Assembly (NCBI GenBank): GCA_963648205.1
Contig: CAVJCT010000072.1
Coordinates: 15,662-79,661 of the forward strand
Length of the DNA stretch: 64,000 nt
Source: UBA1181 sp963648205
GTDB taxonomy: Bacteria > Bacteroidota > Bacteroidia > Bacteroidales > Paludibacteraceae
Direction of reading: 5' to 3'
Under the pieces are notes generated by a model. That model had not been told where the DNA came from. It did not search any database and saw only the letters and a list, made by a program, of their open reading frames with translations. Shown here one piece after another: positions 10,155 to 18,679 of this stretch (positions within the stretch are counted from its first letter, which is position 1; every line of letters starts with the position of its first letter). Both the position numbers and the translations under genes were made by a program.

Positions 10155-11762
10155 ATGGAGAATCATAATCAGCCGATGCCCTTTATCCCCGAGATAAAGA
10201 GTTTTATATCAGACAAAGTTAAACCGTATATTCTCATCTTCTTCGCACTCATTATTCAGGTTTCTGGTGGTGTCTATCTTTCCGTTTCTGGCGAGATGTC
10301 GAGTGCCACCTCCTTGATGAACGAGGATATCCAGATGGCTGGCTTTGCAGCGTTGATTGGTATGTCGCTCGATTTTGTCTATATGTTCAGAATCCGCTGT
10401 GCCGCTCCGTCGAAATACATACTCCTTCTGTGCTGTAGTGTGATAATCTGCGCAAATATCGCCACAATGTATGTTACGAACGTGCCTCTGTTGGTGGGCA
10501 TCTGTTTTGTGACGGGCTTTTTCCGTATGCAGGCGATGTTCCAATGTATGTCCTCTATTCAGCGGTGGATCACGCCCAACCAGAATTTCGCGGTGTGGTT
10601 CTGTTGGATTGGTTTTATCGTCAACAGCATGCTCAGCGTTTCTGGATTGTTGGATGTGTTCGTTACTGATATTGCCGATTGGCGCAATGTGCAGTGGTGC
10701 ATCATTGGTTTGGTGCTGGTGATGATGCTTATCGTGTGGCTCTGCTTTCAAGAAGTTCCACCTTTCCCACGGATTCCATTCTTGGGCATTGATTACCTTG
10801 GAATGTTGTTGTGGGGATGCTTTTGCCTCTGCATTCTTTTCGTGGCAGTCTACGGCGATTTCTATGATTGGTGGTATTCGTGGCATATCCGCACGGCGAC
10901 AGTGTTGGCAGTGATTCTCTTCTGCCTGAACCTCTGGCGTGCGTCGTTCATTCGTCATCCTTACATTTTCATCTCTACGATGAAGCAACCCATCACCTGG
11001 CTCATCCCGCTCACTTACATTGCAGCAGATTTGCTTTTAGCTCCGCAGCATATCTTCGAACATACGTTGATGGAAGGTATCTTGGGCTATGATTCGTTGC
11101 ATGTGGCATCACTCAACTGGGTGTCGTTGGCAGGTGCGGTTATTGCAGCCATTTTCTCATGGCAGACTTTCGGATTGCGGCAGTGGCGGTATCGCACGAT
11201 GATCATCATCTCATTTGCGTGTTTCTCGTTCTATCTGCTCTATTTCTATTGCCTGATAGACTATAATTTGCCTAAGTCGGTGTTGGTGGCACCCATCTTC
11301 ATCCGAAGTTTCGGATATGCTATTTTGGCTATTTCCCTTCTCACGGCGACGACGAAATTGCCTTTCCCATTTGGCTTTTTCCAAGGAATCACGATCCAAA
11401 ATAGTTTTAGTGCAGCGTTGGCAGGTTCTATTGGTACGGCGGTTGTAGGTAGAGTGTTGAAATATACGATGGCAAGCAATTCGCAGAATATGATGGCGGC
11501 GATAGACCATGTCAATCCATGCGCACAACATCGCCCGGTAGGGGAGTTGCTGGGGATTGTGCAGCAACAGTCTGTTATGATCTCGATGAAGGAGATTTAC
11601 GGTTGGCTCTTCATTTTAAGTTTAGTCTTTTTGCTCTTCCTCATCATCCGAAGAGGAGCATTGAGTGAACCTGTGAAATTTCATCCAACCTCGTGGGCAG
11701 AGTTAGGCAAACGGTCTTTCCTCCAACTGATGACGAGGATGAAAACGAAGTCTGAAATTTAG
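10155..11762 (+). CDS. MFS transporter, inner-membrane part of tripartite pump
   Basis: 535 aa, almost entirely hydrophobic, with about 14 predicted membrane helices, the size and layout of DHA2/EmrB-type drug:H+ antiporters. The classical motif A is not obvious, as in many Bacteroidetes members. It is the third gene of the TolC-HlyD-MFS operon and should supply the energised inner-membrane step. It ends 9 bp before the end of hsdR on the other strand; I found no strong terminator between the convergent genes. Confidence 0.85.
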   Translation: MENHNQPMPFIPEIKSFISDKVKPYILIFFALIIQVSGGVYLSVSGEMSSATSLMNEDIQMAGFAALIGMSLDFVYMFRIRCAAPSKYILLLCCSVIICANIATMYVTNVPLLVGICFVTGFFRMQAMFQCMSSIQRWITPNQNFAVWFCWIGFIVNSMLSVSGLLDVFVTDIADWRNVQWCIIGLVLVMMLIVWLCFQEVPPFPRIPFLGIDYLGMLLWGCFCLCILFVAVYGDFYDWWYSWHIRTATVLAVILFCLNLWRASFIRHPYIFISTMKQPITWLIPLTYIAADLLLAPQHIFEHTLMEGILGYDSLHVASLNWVSLAGAVIAAIFSWQTFGLRQWRYRTMIIISFACFSFYLLYFYCLIDYNLPKSVLVAPIFIRSFGYAILAISLLTATTKLPFPFGFFQGITIQNSFSAALAGSIGTAVVGRVLKYTMASNSQNMMAAIDHVNPCAQHRPVGELLGIVQQQSVMISMKEIYGWLFILSLVFLLFLIIRRGALSEPVKFHPTSWAELGKRSFLQLMTRMKTKSEI

Positions 11763-11771
11763 ACGGTACAG

Positions 11772-14700
11772 TTAATTTGAAATTTTCCCGTATTCCTTGT
11801 TTTTATCCTCTTCCGCTGCCATGGTGTAGTTGTCTGCCATTGCTGAGAGGTCGTATTGGCGGACAGTTTGTGCGTCGTTAGGTTGGGGAGCAGTCCATTG
11901 TTTGATGATTTCCTTTCTTTGGTCTGCGTCGAGGATGAAGGGTTTTAGAATCATCTTGCTGGTTTTTGCCACAACGAAATTGGGTTTAACGTCTTTCCCA
12001 AAAACCTTTTTTAAGAATTGTCCTGCCTTCTCGAGGTTGATTGTGTTTTGCAGTTTCTCGAATTGGTTGTATTCGTTGAGGTTCTCTTCTGTTGGGCGAC
12101 TTCGGATGATTTTTATGAGTTGCTCTTGGTCAATGCCTGTCGCCTCGCTGAGGGTTTGGACTTGCTGTTGCAATTCTCGGTCTTGATACTCGTAGATGAG
12201 GTCGTAGATGGATTTGCCGATGTTTTGCATGGCGTTGAGGTCCAAATCGCCGCTTTGAATGTCGTGTAGGATGATGAGTGCCGTGCGCTGGTCTTGTTGC
12301 GAGAGTGAGGCGAACGATTTGCATAGCACCTCGTATGCTTTGTTCGTCAGTTCGCTTTCTGGACCTTCGTCGTGGAGCATCTTGAGGTATTTCTTGAAGT
12401 TGGAGTTGACGTAGTCGGCGTTGATCTTGCCCGTGCCGATTTCGCTCACGAAGGTGTCGATGGCGATGTAGCCGTCTTCCTCTTCCTCTCCTTTGGGGTC
12501 GGAGTCTTTGCGGTCTTTGTTTCCTTTGTAGATCTCTTGGTAACGTTGGAGTAACGTGTTGAAGGTCTCCTCGTTGATTTCTACGGTGACGGTAACAAGG
12601 TTGGATTCAGTGTCGGAATTGGGGTCTTGGGACAGTTCATATTCATTTTTGTCCCAAGTGAAGCCTTGTAGTTTGGCGGCTTCGAGCAGGTGTGTCATCT
12701 CGGCGATGAGTTTGGCGCACATGTTTCTGTCTTCCTGAGCCTCTGGCAGTTTCTCGAAATTCTTGATTTCGTTGTTCTCGAAAATCTCCTTTATCTCTTC
12801 GAACTTTTGGTTGATGTTCTCCAAGTTAGTCTTCAGCTTGTCTACACATGCACAACTGAAATTAACATCTTGGTCGACATACAGATTGAAGGCATCGTCG
12901 ATGTTCTGCTTCATAGTGAAGGGGAAGGTGTAGTATTTGATGGTGCCGAATGGTTTCTTATCCTTTCCCCCTTTGAAGAGGCGGTTGGTGCGCGAGAAGG
13001 CTTGGATAATGTCGGCATATTTCATCAACTTATCCACATAAAGGGTGTTGACCCATTGCGAGTCGTAGCCCGTGAGCATCTGCGTAACGACGATGAGGAG
13101 GTCGAGCTGCTTGTCGTGGTCTTTCTCGATGTCGAAGTAGGGGTTTTTGTGAGCCAAGCGTTTCGCCACGTCTTTCTTGTATTTGGCATAGTCTTTCAAC
13201 TCGAAATTCATGTTGTACTTCGTGTTATAGTCGCCCAGCATCTCTAAAATGGATACTTCTCGATTATATCCTTTCCCAGGACTGTCGGCATTGTTATCTA
13301 TGCTGTCATCGAAGATGGTTGCCACGTTCATTTCGGGATATTTCTCTTTGAAAATCTCGTAGTAAGTGATGGCTTCGGGGATGTTTTTGGTGGCGAGTAT
13401 GGCGTGGAACTTGCCGTTTTTGCTCAGTTGCGTGCGACTTTTCACAATGTCTTCTGCCACTGCAAGGTGGTGTTTTTCGCTCTCATAGTATTTCTCTTCG
13501 TAGTAATGCTCCACACCGTGCAGGGTTTCGCCATCTTTCTTGTAGGTGTCTGCCATCTCCAACTCGTGCGTGAAGCGGTCGTATATCTTGGCTGCCTCTT
13601 CGTCTTCTTCCACCAACTGAAGGTACTCTTTGCGGTTGGTTGGCACGAAGTCGAGGTCGGCTTTCCTCACATATTTGTCTATCTGGCTGAAAGCGACATG
13701 CTCGCGGAGTTCCTCTTCCTTGAAGGTGCAGACCATGTAGGGGTCAAAGCCCAACACGTTCTCATCTGGAATGGCGTTGGCGATGGTGTATTTGTGGAGG
13801 CAATCGCCGAAGAGGTCTGCTGTGGTAACCTCTCCCTTTTTTGCGTTTTCGGTGAAAATTGGTGTGCCAGTGAAGCCGAAGAACAGTGCGTTGGGGAAGT
13901 TATTCTTGATGGTTGTCAGCATATCGCCGAAGACGGTGCGGTGGCACTCGTCGAGGATGAAGACGATGCGTTTCTTGCGGAGTGTGTTCATCACCGTCTC
14001 AGGAACGCTCTGTTGAGTGATCTTGCTCATCTTTTGGATGGAGGTAACGATCATCTTATAGTCCGAATCCTCGTTCTTGAGTTTGGTGATCAGCACTTGT
14101 GTATCGGCGGTGTCTTGTATGGAGTCGCGGTCGTCGGCAAAGCCTTTGTACTCCTCCAAAGATTGGATGGAGAGTTCGACGCGGTCGAGCAGGAAGACCA
14201 CCTTGTCGGCGTCGCCCGAGTTGGCGATGAGTTGCGCGCTCTTGAACGAGGTCATCGTCTTTCCTGAACCTGTGGTGTGCCAGATGTAGCCGCCTCGGCA
14301 GTCGTGTTTCTCGTTCCAATGAGTCAGATGCACTTTGTCGCATATCTTGCTGACGGCGTAGTATTGGTAACTACGCAACACTTTGAGTGATTGGTCTTTA
14401 TCGTCGGCGATGGTGTAGTTGCCGATCATCTGGTGAGCCATCGGGATGGCGAGCAGTGTGCGCACCACCTCTTGCCAGTCGTTGATGGCGTTGTTGTTGA
14501 AGTCTGCCCAATGAAAGAAATGCGTAGGGAATGTTTTGCCTTCACCTGGATTGGCGAAGTAGAGTGTCTTCACGGGAGTCATTGCCACGAAAATCTGTAT
14601 CATCGAGAAGATGCCTCGTGTGTAGACTCCCTCGCACATATAGCGATGTATCTGTCCGCAGGCTTTTTTGATGTCCACGTCCGCACGTTTGAGTTCGATC

Positions 14701-15179
14701 TCGATCACGGGCATACCGTTGATGAGGAGTAGAACGTCGCCACGTCGGTCGCCTGCCCCTTGTAGGGTAGTTTTGAAAATAGGTTGGCGCACTATCTGAT
14801 AGCGACTTTGCCCTGCAGAAATCTCTTTAGGGTCGAATATCTTAAGGTAGACGATTTTGTCGAAGTTCTGCACATCGTCTTTATTGTCGCGCTTGATGTC
14901 TATAAGCCGTTGGTTGATGAGTTGGTTCACGCCGTAGGGGGTACGTTTTTCGTTCACCTTCTCGATGATTTGGTTCATCTCTGTCTGCGTGAGCGGATAG
15001 TTGCCCAAGCGGTTGACATCTCTGTTGTTGCTGTAGATGATGTCTGCCCAGTTTTGGATCAACTTTTCTTCGGTAGGGTTCATGAGGATCTTCTCCTCCC
15101 ATCCATAGCGGATGAGGTGTTGTGTGAGAGCCTCTTCAAAGTCTTGCTCTAATGTGAATGGAATATTGTTATTTACCAT
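11772..15179 (-). CDS. hsdR: Type I restriction endonuclease subunit R
   Basis: 1135 aa, normal length for HsdR. The N-terminal nuclease domain shows the PD-(D/E)xK signature (D148, then E162-L-K164). The SF2 translocase carries Walker A GSGKT (304-308) and DECH (410-413). It cleaves DNA after long-range translocation when partnered with HsdM and HsdS. It starts 21 bp after the AlbA_2 gene and is separated from hsdM/hsdS by about 6 kb of other defence genes. Its first 120 codons are duplicated exactly at 17253-17613. Confidence 0.95.
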   Translation of the reverse strand: MVNNNIPFTLEQDFEEALTQHLIRYGWEEKILMNPTEEKLIQNWADIIYSNNRDVNRLGNYPLTQTEMNQIIEKVNEKRTPYGVNQLINQRLIDIKRDNKDDVQNFDKIVYLKIFDPKEISAGQSRYQIVRQPIFKTTLQGAGDRRGDVLLLINGMPVIEIELKRADVDIKKACGQIHRYMCEGVYTRGIFSMIQIFVAMTPVKTLYFANPGEGKTFPTHFFHWADFNNNAINDWQEVVRTLLAIPMAHQMIGNYTIADDKDQSLKVLRSYQYYAVSKICDKVHLTHWNEKHDCRGGYIWHTTGSGKTMTSFKSAQLIANSGDADKVVFLLDRVELSIQSLEEYKGFADDRDSIQDTADTQVLITKLKNEDSDYKMIVTSIQKMSKITQQSVPETVMNTLRKKRIVFILDECHRTVFGDMLTTIKNNFPNALFFGFTGTPIFTENAKKGEVTTADLFGDCLHKYTIANAIPDENVLGFDPYMVCTFKEEELREHVAFSQIDKYVRKADLDFVPTNRKEYLQLVEEDEEAAKIYDRFTHELEMADTYKKDGETLHGVEHYYEEKYYESEKHHLAVAEDIVKSRTQLSKNGKFHAILATKNIPEAITYYEIFKEKYPEMNVATIFDDSIDNNADSPGKGYNREVSILEMLGDYNTKYNMNFELKDYAKYKKDVAKRLAHKNPYFDIEKDHDKQLDLLIVVTQMLTGYDSQWVNTLYVDKLMKYADIIQAFSRTNRLFKGGKDKKPFGTIKYYTFPFTMKQNIDDAFNLYVDQDVNFSCACVDKLKTNLENINQKFEEIKEIFENNEIKNFEKLPEAQEDRNMCAKLIAEMTHLLEAAKLQGFTWDKNEYELSQDPNSDTESNLVTVTVEINEETFNTLLQRYQEIYKGNKDRKDSDPKGEEEEDGYIAIDTFVSEIGTGKINADYVNSNFKKYLKMLHDEGPESELTNKAYEVLCKSFASLSQQDQRTALIILHDIQSGDLDLNAMQNIGKSIYDLIYEYQDRELQQQVQTLSEATGIDQEQLIKIIRSRPTEENLNEYNQFEKLQNTINLEKAGQFLKKVFGKDVKPNFVVAKTSKMILKPFILDADQRKEIIKQWTAPQPNDAQTVRQYDLSAMADNYTMAAEEDKNKEYGKISN

Positions 15180-15181
15180 AT
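14821..15181. repeat. 361-bp direct repeat, copy 1 (hsdR 5' end)
   Basis: Read base by base, this segment is identical to 17253-17613 (offset 2432). It covers the first 120 hsdR codons and the start codon. Similarity stops abruptly at both edges. See copy 2. Confidence 0.92.
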
Positions 15182-15200
15182 TGTTGTTTGTTATATCTTT

Positions 15201-16739
15201 TCAACTCCTCACTGCCACATACCTCTGCATCGGACTATTCGGTGCTTCGGGGTGGGTCATCGCCAGATAGCCTTCTTCTACTAATTGAGAAATATATTTC
15301 TGGCGGTTTTTATGCTGGTTTGAAAGACCAAGGTTCTGCATAATCTCAGCACTTGAGCGGGGTTTCGCGCAGAAAATTACTACTTTTTGCTGTTTCTCCG
15401 TCAATTTCTGTCCGTATTTTATTTCAGGCTCGCTCAGTATGCTGTATTGAGACTCCGTTGGGTATTCAATTGACTTTGCTTGGTTACTAATTTCGTCTGC
15501 TTGATTACTTTGCTTGGTTACTTGCTTAGTTGCTTGATTATTAAACTCTGCTACTTGGTTACTTTTGTTCTCGTCTGGATTCCATTCTGGTCGACTGACT
15601 CGTGCCGTGAACTGGTCGCCCTCCTTGCTGTCGATGAACTCAATATGGCAGTTCTCGCTCAGAATGCGGGGAATGCCAGAGCCTAAGCCGCGGTAGGGCA
15701 TCATCTTGGCGCAGAAATTCGCCATGAGCGGATTGCGGGCAAAGGAGTTGCCCAACATCACCTCGTCGAGGGTGTGTCCGCCTGCTATGCATCCAGGGTT
15801 GGTAATCTCCACACGGTTGTCGAACACGAGCAGGCGGATGGCTGCTGGCTTGAGCAGGTCTATGTGTACGAGTGCGTTTTGCAGCAACTCCTCCAACACG
15901 GGTTCTGGAATCTCCAACTTGCCGATGGAGTTGAATGACTGTCCGCATTGAGGACGGTGGAGGCACGACTGCACCCACTGCATGGCTTGTTTGTACATTT
16001 GGGGAATAGTGCCTTCGATGTCGCGACTGTCGCGGTATTCCGTGCCGGCTATGCTGTTGCCATAGAACCACACGGCTTTGATGACGAACAAGGGCTTGAA
16101 TCGTTGTGGCTCTTGACCGAAGAAGAGCAATCCCGCCGTGGTGAGCCGCCCCTCGTCGTCGGTGATGTGGAGGTTGCGTAGCACACGTTCTTTGGGAATG
16201 TCGAACTCTTTGAGGGGCTTGCGGTAGACATTGTCGAAGAAGCGGTTGAGGGCTATCGAGTCTATGTCTTCGACGGAGGTGCCAGGAATGCCAGCCTCGT
16301 CGGGGTGGTACTCGCCCGACTGTTGGAAGAGGGCGAGGATTTCGGAGTTTTCCGTCACTCGGCGTTTGTCTGCGCCTTGTTTCACCCAGATGCATCCCGT
16401 GAGGTCTTTGTAGGGTTTGTTGCGACCTGGCAGGATGGTGGCGACGAGTATCATCTTGCCGTCTATCTCTGCCACGTCGGTGCGTATGTAGATGGTGGGG
16501 CGCACGTGTTCGTTGGCGGTGTTGCCTAATTCTCGGCTCACCTGCTGTATGGTGTCGAAGTCGAGACCCACCACGGCCCCCGTCTTGTCGTCCACACCGA
16601 AGAGAATATCGCCCCCCTCGCAGTTGGCGAATGCCACCATCTCTTCGGCAATTTGCCGTTGCGTGGTGAATTGGCGTTTGAACTGCACCCGACTCGTCTC
16701 CCCACATCGTATCTTTTTCTCTATCTCATCTTCTTTCAT
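15201..16739 (-). CDS. AlbA_2 (Schlafen-type) ATP-binding DNA-binding protein
   Basis: 512 aa. Residues about 12-130 match the AlbA_2 domain (FANCEGGDILFGVDD). A GHKL/HATPase_c_4-like region follows (ELLQNALVHIDL, then GLGSGIPRI near 350). Residues 388-422 form a low-complexity N/Q/K/T repeat (SNQ, KQVTKQ). The C-terminus is a winged-helix segment (about 440-490). Such proteins often accompany type I R-M loci and are annotated as regulators or putative helicases; the actual role is unproven. It sits directly before hsdR. The repeat-coding DNA is related to the intergenic array upstream of the gene, suggesting self-recognition or a shared repeat origin. Confidence 0.85.
   Translation of the reverse strand: MKEDEIEKKIRCGETSRVQFKRQFTTQRQIAEEMVAFANCEGGDILFGVDDKTGAVVGLDFDTIQQVSRELGNTANEHVRPTIYIRTDVAEIDGKMILVATILPGRNKPYKDLTGCIWVKQGADKRRVTENSEILALFQQSGEYHPDEAGIPGTSVEDIDSIALNRFFDNVYRKPLKEFDIPKERVLRNLHITDDEGRLTTAGLLFFGQEPQRFKPLFVIKAVWFYGNSIAGTEYRDSRDIEGTIPQMYKQAMQWVQSCLHRPQCGQSFNSIGKLEIPEPVLEELLQNALVHIDLLKPAAIRLLVFDNRVEITNPGCIAGGHTLDEVMLGNSFARNPLMANFCAKMMPYRGLGSGIPRILSENCHIEFIDSKEGDQFTARVSRPEWNPDENKSNQVAEFNNQATKQVTKQSNQADEISNQAKSIEYPTESQYSILSEPEIKYGQKLTEKQQKVVIFCAKPRSSAEIMQNLGLSNQHKNRQKYISQLVEEGYLAMTHPEAPNSPMQRYVAVRS
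15479..15567 (-). repeat. Coding copies of the CTTRGTTACTTTT repeat
   Basis: On the plus strand the core CTT(G/A)(G/A)TTACT recurs with starts at 15479, 15500, 15513, 15525, 15533 and 15554 (some degenerate). Translated on the minus strand these give the SNQ/KQVTKQ residues. Two units continue into CGTCT, as in the intergenic arrays at 16858 and 17641. Confidence 0.75.
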
Positions 16740-16784
16740 AATGCGATTTTCTCACTGATTATCAATTTCTTAACTTAGTTACTT

Positions 16785-16820
16785 TTGAGAATGGTTCTTT
16801 AATATTTCTTCCATTCTCAA
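16785..16820. promoter_or_regulatory. Inverted repeat at AlbA_2 gene start of transcription
   Basis: Perfect 10-bp arms TTGAGAATGG (16785-16794) and CCATTCTCAA (16811-16820), 16 bp apart, just downstream of the -7 element at 16823-16830. It is a plausible operator or 5'-leader hairpin for the AlbA_2-hsdR unit. Confidence 0.6.
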
Positions 16821-16822
16821 CG

Positions 16823-16830
16823 CAAAATTA
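16823..16830 (-). promoter_or_regulatory. -7 promoter element of AlbA_2 gene
   Basis: Reads TAATTTTG on the minus strand (TAnnTTTG), 84 bp before the ATG at 16739. No good -33 TTTG is seen; the 22-bp repeat array begins about 28 bp upstream. Confidence 0.5.
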
Positions 16831-16857
16831 CTTCTTTTCCTTTGAATTTTTCATGAT

Positions 16858-16963
16858 CTTGGTTACTTTTTTTGGTCTACTTAGTTACTTTTTTATTTTA
16901 ACTTAGATATTTATTTCTTCTTACTTGATTACTTTCTTTTCTGCTTAGTTATTTTAAAATTTA
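16858..16963. repeat. 22-bp direct repeat array upstream of AlbA_2 gene
   Basis: Core CTTRGTTACTTTT begins at 16858, 16880, 16902, 16924 and 16944: three successive 22-bp steps and one 20-bp step, about two helical turns each. The third and fifth copies are degenerate. A further isolated copy is at 16774. The surrounding 16740-17000 stretch is otherwise AT-rich and non-coding. Confidence 0.8.
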
Positions 16964-17007
16964 TATTTTTCAATATGCTTTCAATTTATTGCCCAATCTT
17001 AGATTTT

Positions 17008-17252
17008 CCACTCAAACTTTCCTCCCTCACACCATCATCCCCTCCAAACATGCTCCTTTCACCTTCTTCATCTTCTCTATCTTCTCTCTCACTAACCGTA
17101 TCTGCTCGTCTATGTTCGTGAAATTCCGAAGCAAAAACTATTTAGATATACGTTTTTTACATCTTCAGTCAGAACTGAACACATTCCAACCTCCTCGGGA
17201 GTTTCAGAAGATGTATTGAAGAATAAATCACCCTTCCTGACTGCATTTTGCG
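17008..17252 (-). pseudogene. hsdS relic: variant TRD fragment plus 3' end
   Basis: Positions 17008-17124 match the 3' end of the live hsdS (21412-21528) with only about five differences and encode NIDEQIRL, then EKIEKMKKVKGACLEGM. Upstream of that (about 17125-17250, another frame) the minus strand encodes VRKGDLFFNTSSETPEE and VYLNSFCFG, typical target-recognition-domain text that matches neither TRD of the live HsdS. A frameshift separates the two pieces, and the 5' side runs straight into an hsdR fragment. This is a broken mosaic of type I genes, not a functional gene. Confidence 0.8.
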
Positions 17253-17611
17253 ATCTCTTTAGGGTCGAATATCTTAAGGTAGACGATTTTGTCGAAGTTC
17301 TGCACATCGTCTTTATTGTCGCGCTTGATGTCTATAAGCCGTTGGTTGATGAGTTGGTTCACGCCGTAGGGGGTACGTTTTTCGTTCACCTTCTCGATGA
17401 TTTGGTTCATCTCTGTCTGCGTGAGCGGATAGTTGCCCAAGCGGTTGACATCTCTGTTGTTGCTGTAGATGATGTCTGCCCAGTTTTGGATCAACTTTTC
17501 TTCGGTAGGGTTCATGAGGATCTTCTCCTCCCATCCATAGCGGATGAGGTGTTGTGTGAGAGCCTCTTCAAAGTCTTGCTCTAATGTGAATGGAATATTG
17601 TTATTTACCAT
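17253..17611 (-). pseudogene. hsdR 5' fragment (truncated copy)
   Basis: Start codon at 17611 and 120 codons identical to the live hsdR, after which the frame runs into unrelated sequence and stops seven codons later (KCSQEG). With no nuclease core or helicase it cannot be active. It is copy 2 of the exact 361-bp direct repeat (17253-17613). Confidence 0.92.
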
Positions 17612-17613
17612 AT
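17253..17613. repeat. 361-bp direct repeat, copy 2
   Basis: Identical to 14821-15181 and in the same orientation. Recombination between the copies would remove 2432 bp (AlbA_2 gene, its repeat array and the hsdS relic) and leave an intact hsdR next to the array at 17641. Confidence 0.92.
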
Positions 17614-17640
17614 CCTGCTTGTTATTTATTCCTTTTTGAT

Positions 17641-17714
17641 CTTGGTTACTTTTCCGTCTACTTGGTTACTCTTTTTCGTTTACTTAGTTACTTTTCTATT
17701 AACTAAGTTACTGC
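17641..17714. repeat. Second CTTRGTTACTTTT repeat array
   Basis: Core copies start at 17641, 17661, 17683 and 17703 (steps of 20, 22, 20 bp). The first continues TTCCGTCTA, close to the coding copy at 15479 and the intergenic copy at 16858. It lies between the ptuB end and the truncated hsdR start. With the array at 16858-16963 it brackets the hsd relics. Confidence 0.78.
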
Positions 17715-17764
17715 TGTAAAAGATACAACTCTTTTTCAAGTTCCAATGTAGCCAGTCTAAATTT

Positions 17765-18679
17765 CTATTGCACTGTAGTTCTTTGATTGGCATAGCCCGA
17801 GTAGTAATAGAACCAATCGTAGGCGAGAAGAAGTCTCCAATAAGTATCTTCATTGCTTCTGTCTAACACGCTACTGTATCTCTTTACCTCGTCAGGAAGG
17901 GTGGAAAAATCGTCAGTACCGTATGCTTTCTTAAACCAGTCTGCCCTTTCTCGTTTAGACATTGTCTCTATTTGTGCCAAATCCATTTTTATTCTGCTCA
18001 GATGATACCACACTGAGCGGATTTCCTTGAGCGTATCAGAATTGAGTTCGTTGATGATTGCATCAAGATTGCCGTCGTTGCATGAAATGGTGATAATACC
18101 GTTGGCATCATATTTCACGTCAGTTTCTGCCTCTTTCATCAGCATAATTGGCATGATGATATTGCTGTCATGGGCAGCATTACAGCAACATCCTACGGAT
18201 TTGAAAGTGTCTCTTGTTCCATTACAGGCCACGACTAAGTTTGACAATGCTGTGGTGTGCGGCATATGCGTCTCAAGGTCAAGGTCGTCAACCGCAGAAA
18301 AGTGTTTCCCTACAAATTCGTCTGCCATCATCACATGGTCGCGAAGGGCAGGAGCACAAGAAGCATAGTAGGCATACTGCGTTTGCCCTTTAGGTCCACT
18401 CAACGATTTCGGAATAACATGCTCGATGTTGGTGGTTCCCTTTGTGTCGTTGAGTCGTCGCATACAATAACAGCAACGGCTTGCCCCCTCAAACATTTGT
18501 TCCTCCAAAAGAAGAGGCTTCCAGCCACCCTTATATCGCTTGAACGACTTGAACGACCGCTCAGCCTCGGCAGGTGAAGGGTCAGGATGGCTTAGATTGC
18601 GTCTATACACCGATTTCAGATACCCGACATTCAGAGCCAGAGCCTGTGGATGCTTTATGTATTTGTCAATGTACCTCAT
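17765..18679 (-). CDS. ptuB: HNH endonuclease, Septu PtuB-like
   Basis: 304 aa. It shows the Cys-rich HNH layout of Septu/retron-type nucleases: C69-C70-x-C72, the IEHVIPKS strand with H87, LSNLVVACNG (about 146-155), then CCCNAAH ending at H170. PtuB is the DNA-cutting effector regulated by the PtuA ATPase in the anti-phage Septu system. Its start overlaps the end of the ATPase gene by 14 bp, so translation is coupled. No reverse transcriptase lies nearby, so this looks like stand-alone Septu rather than a retron. Confidence 0.82.
   Translation of the reverse strand: MRYIDKYIKHPQALALNVGYLKSVYRRNLSHPDPSPAEAERSFKSFKRYKGGWKPLLLEEQMFEGASRCCYCMRRLNDTKGTTNIEHVIPKSLSGPKGQTQYAYYASCAPALRDHVMMADEFVGKHFSAVDDLDLETHMPHTTALSNLVVACNGTRDTFKSVGCCCNAAHDSNIIMPIMLMKEAETDVKYDANGIITISCNDGNLDAIINELNSDTLKEIRSVWYHLSRIKMDLAQIETMSKRERADWFKKAYGTDDFSTLPDEVKRYSSVLDRSNEDTYWRLLLAYDWFYYYSGYANQRTTVQ

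Noticed and set aside
13404..14267. Long plus-strand open frame (287 codons) opposite hsdR
   Set aside because: It is antisense to a clear HsdR helicase and its translation shows no recognisable protein features.
15640..16707. 355-codon frame overlapping the AlbA_2 gene on the same strand
   Set aside because: Arg/His/Pro-rich alternate-frame translation with no domain, while the AlbA_2 frame is clearly conserved.
16770..17714. CRISPR array at the 20-22 bp repeats
   Set aside because: Units are contiguous without unique spacers of regular length, and no cas gene is present.
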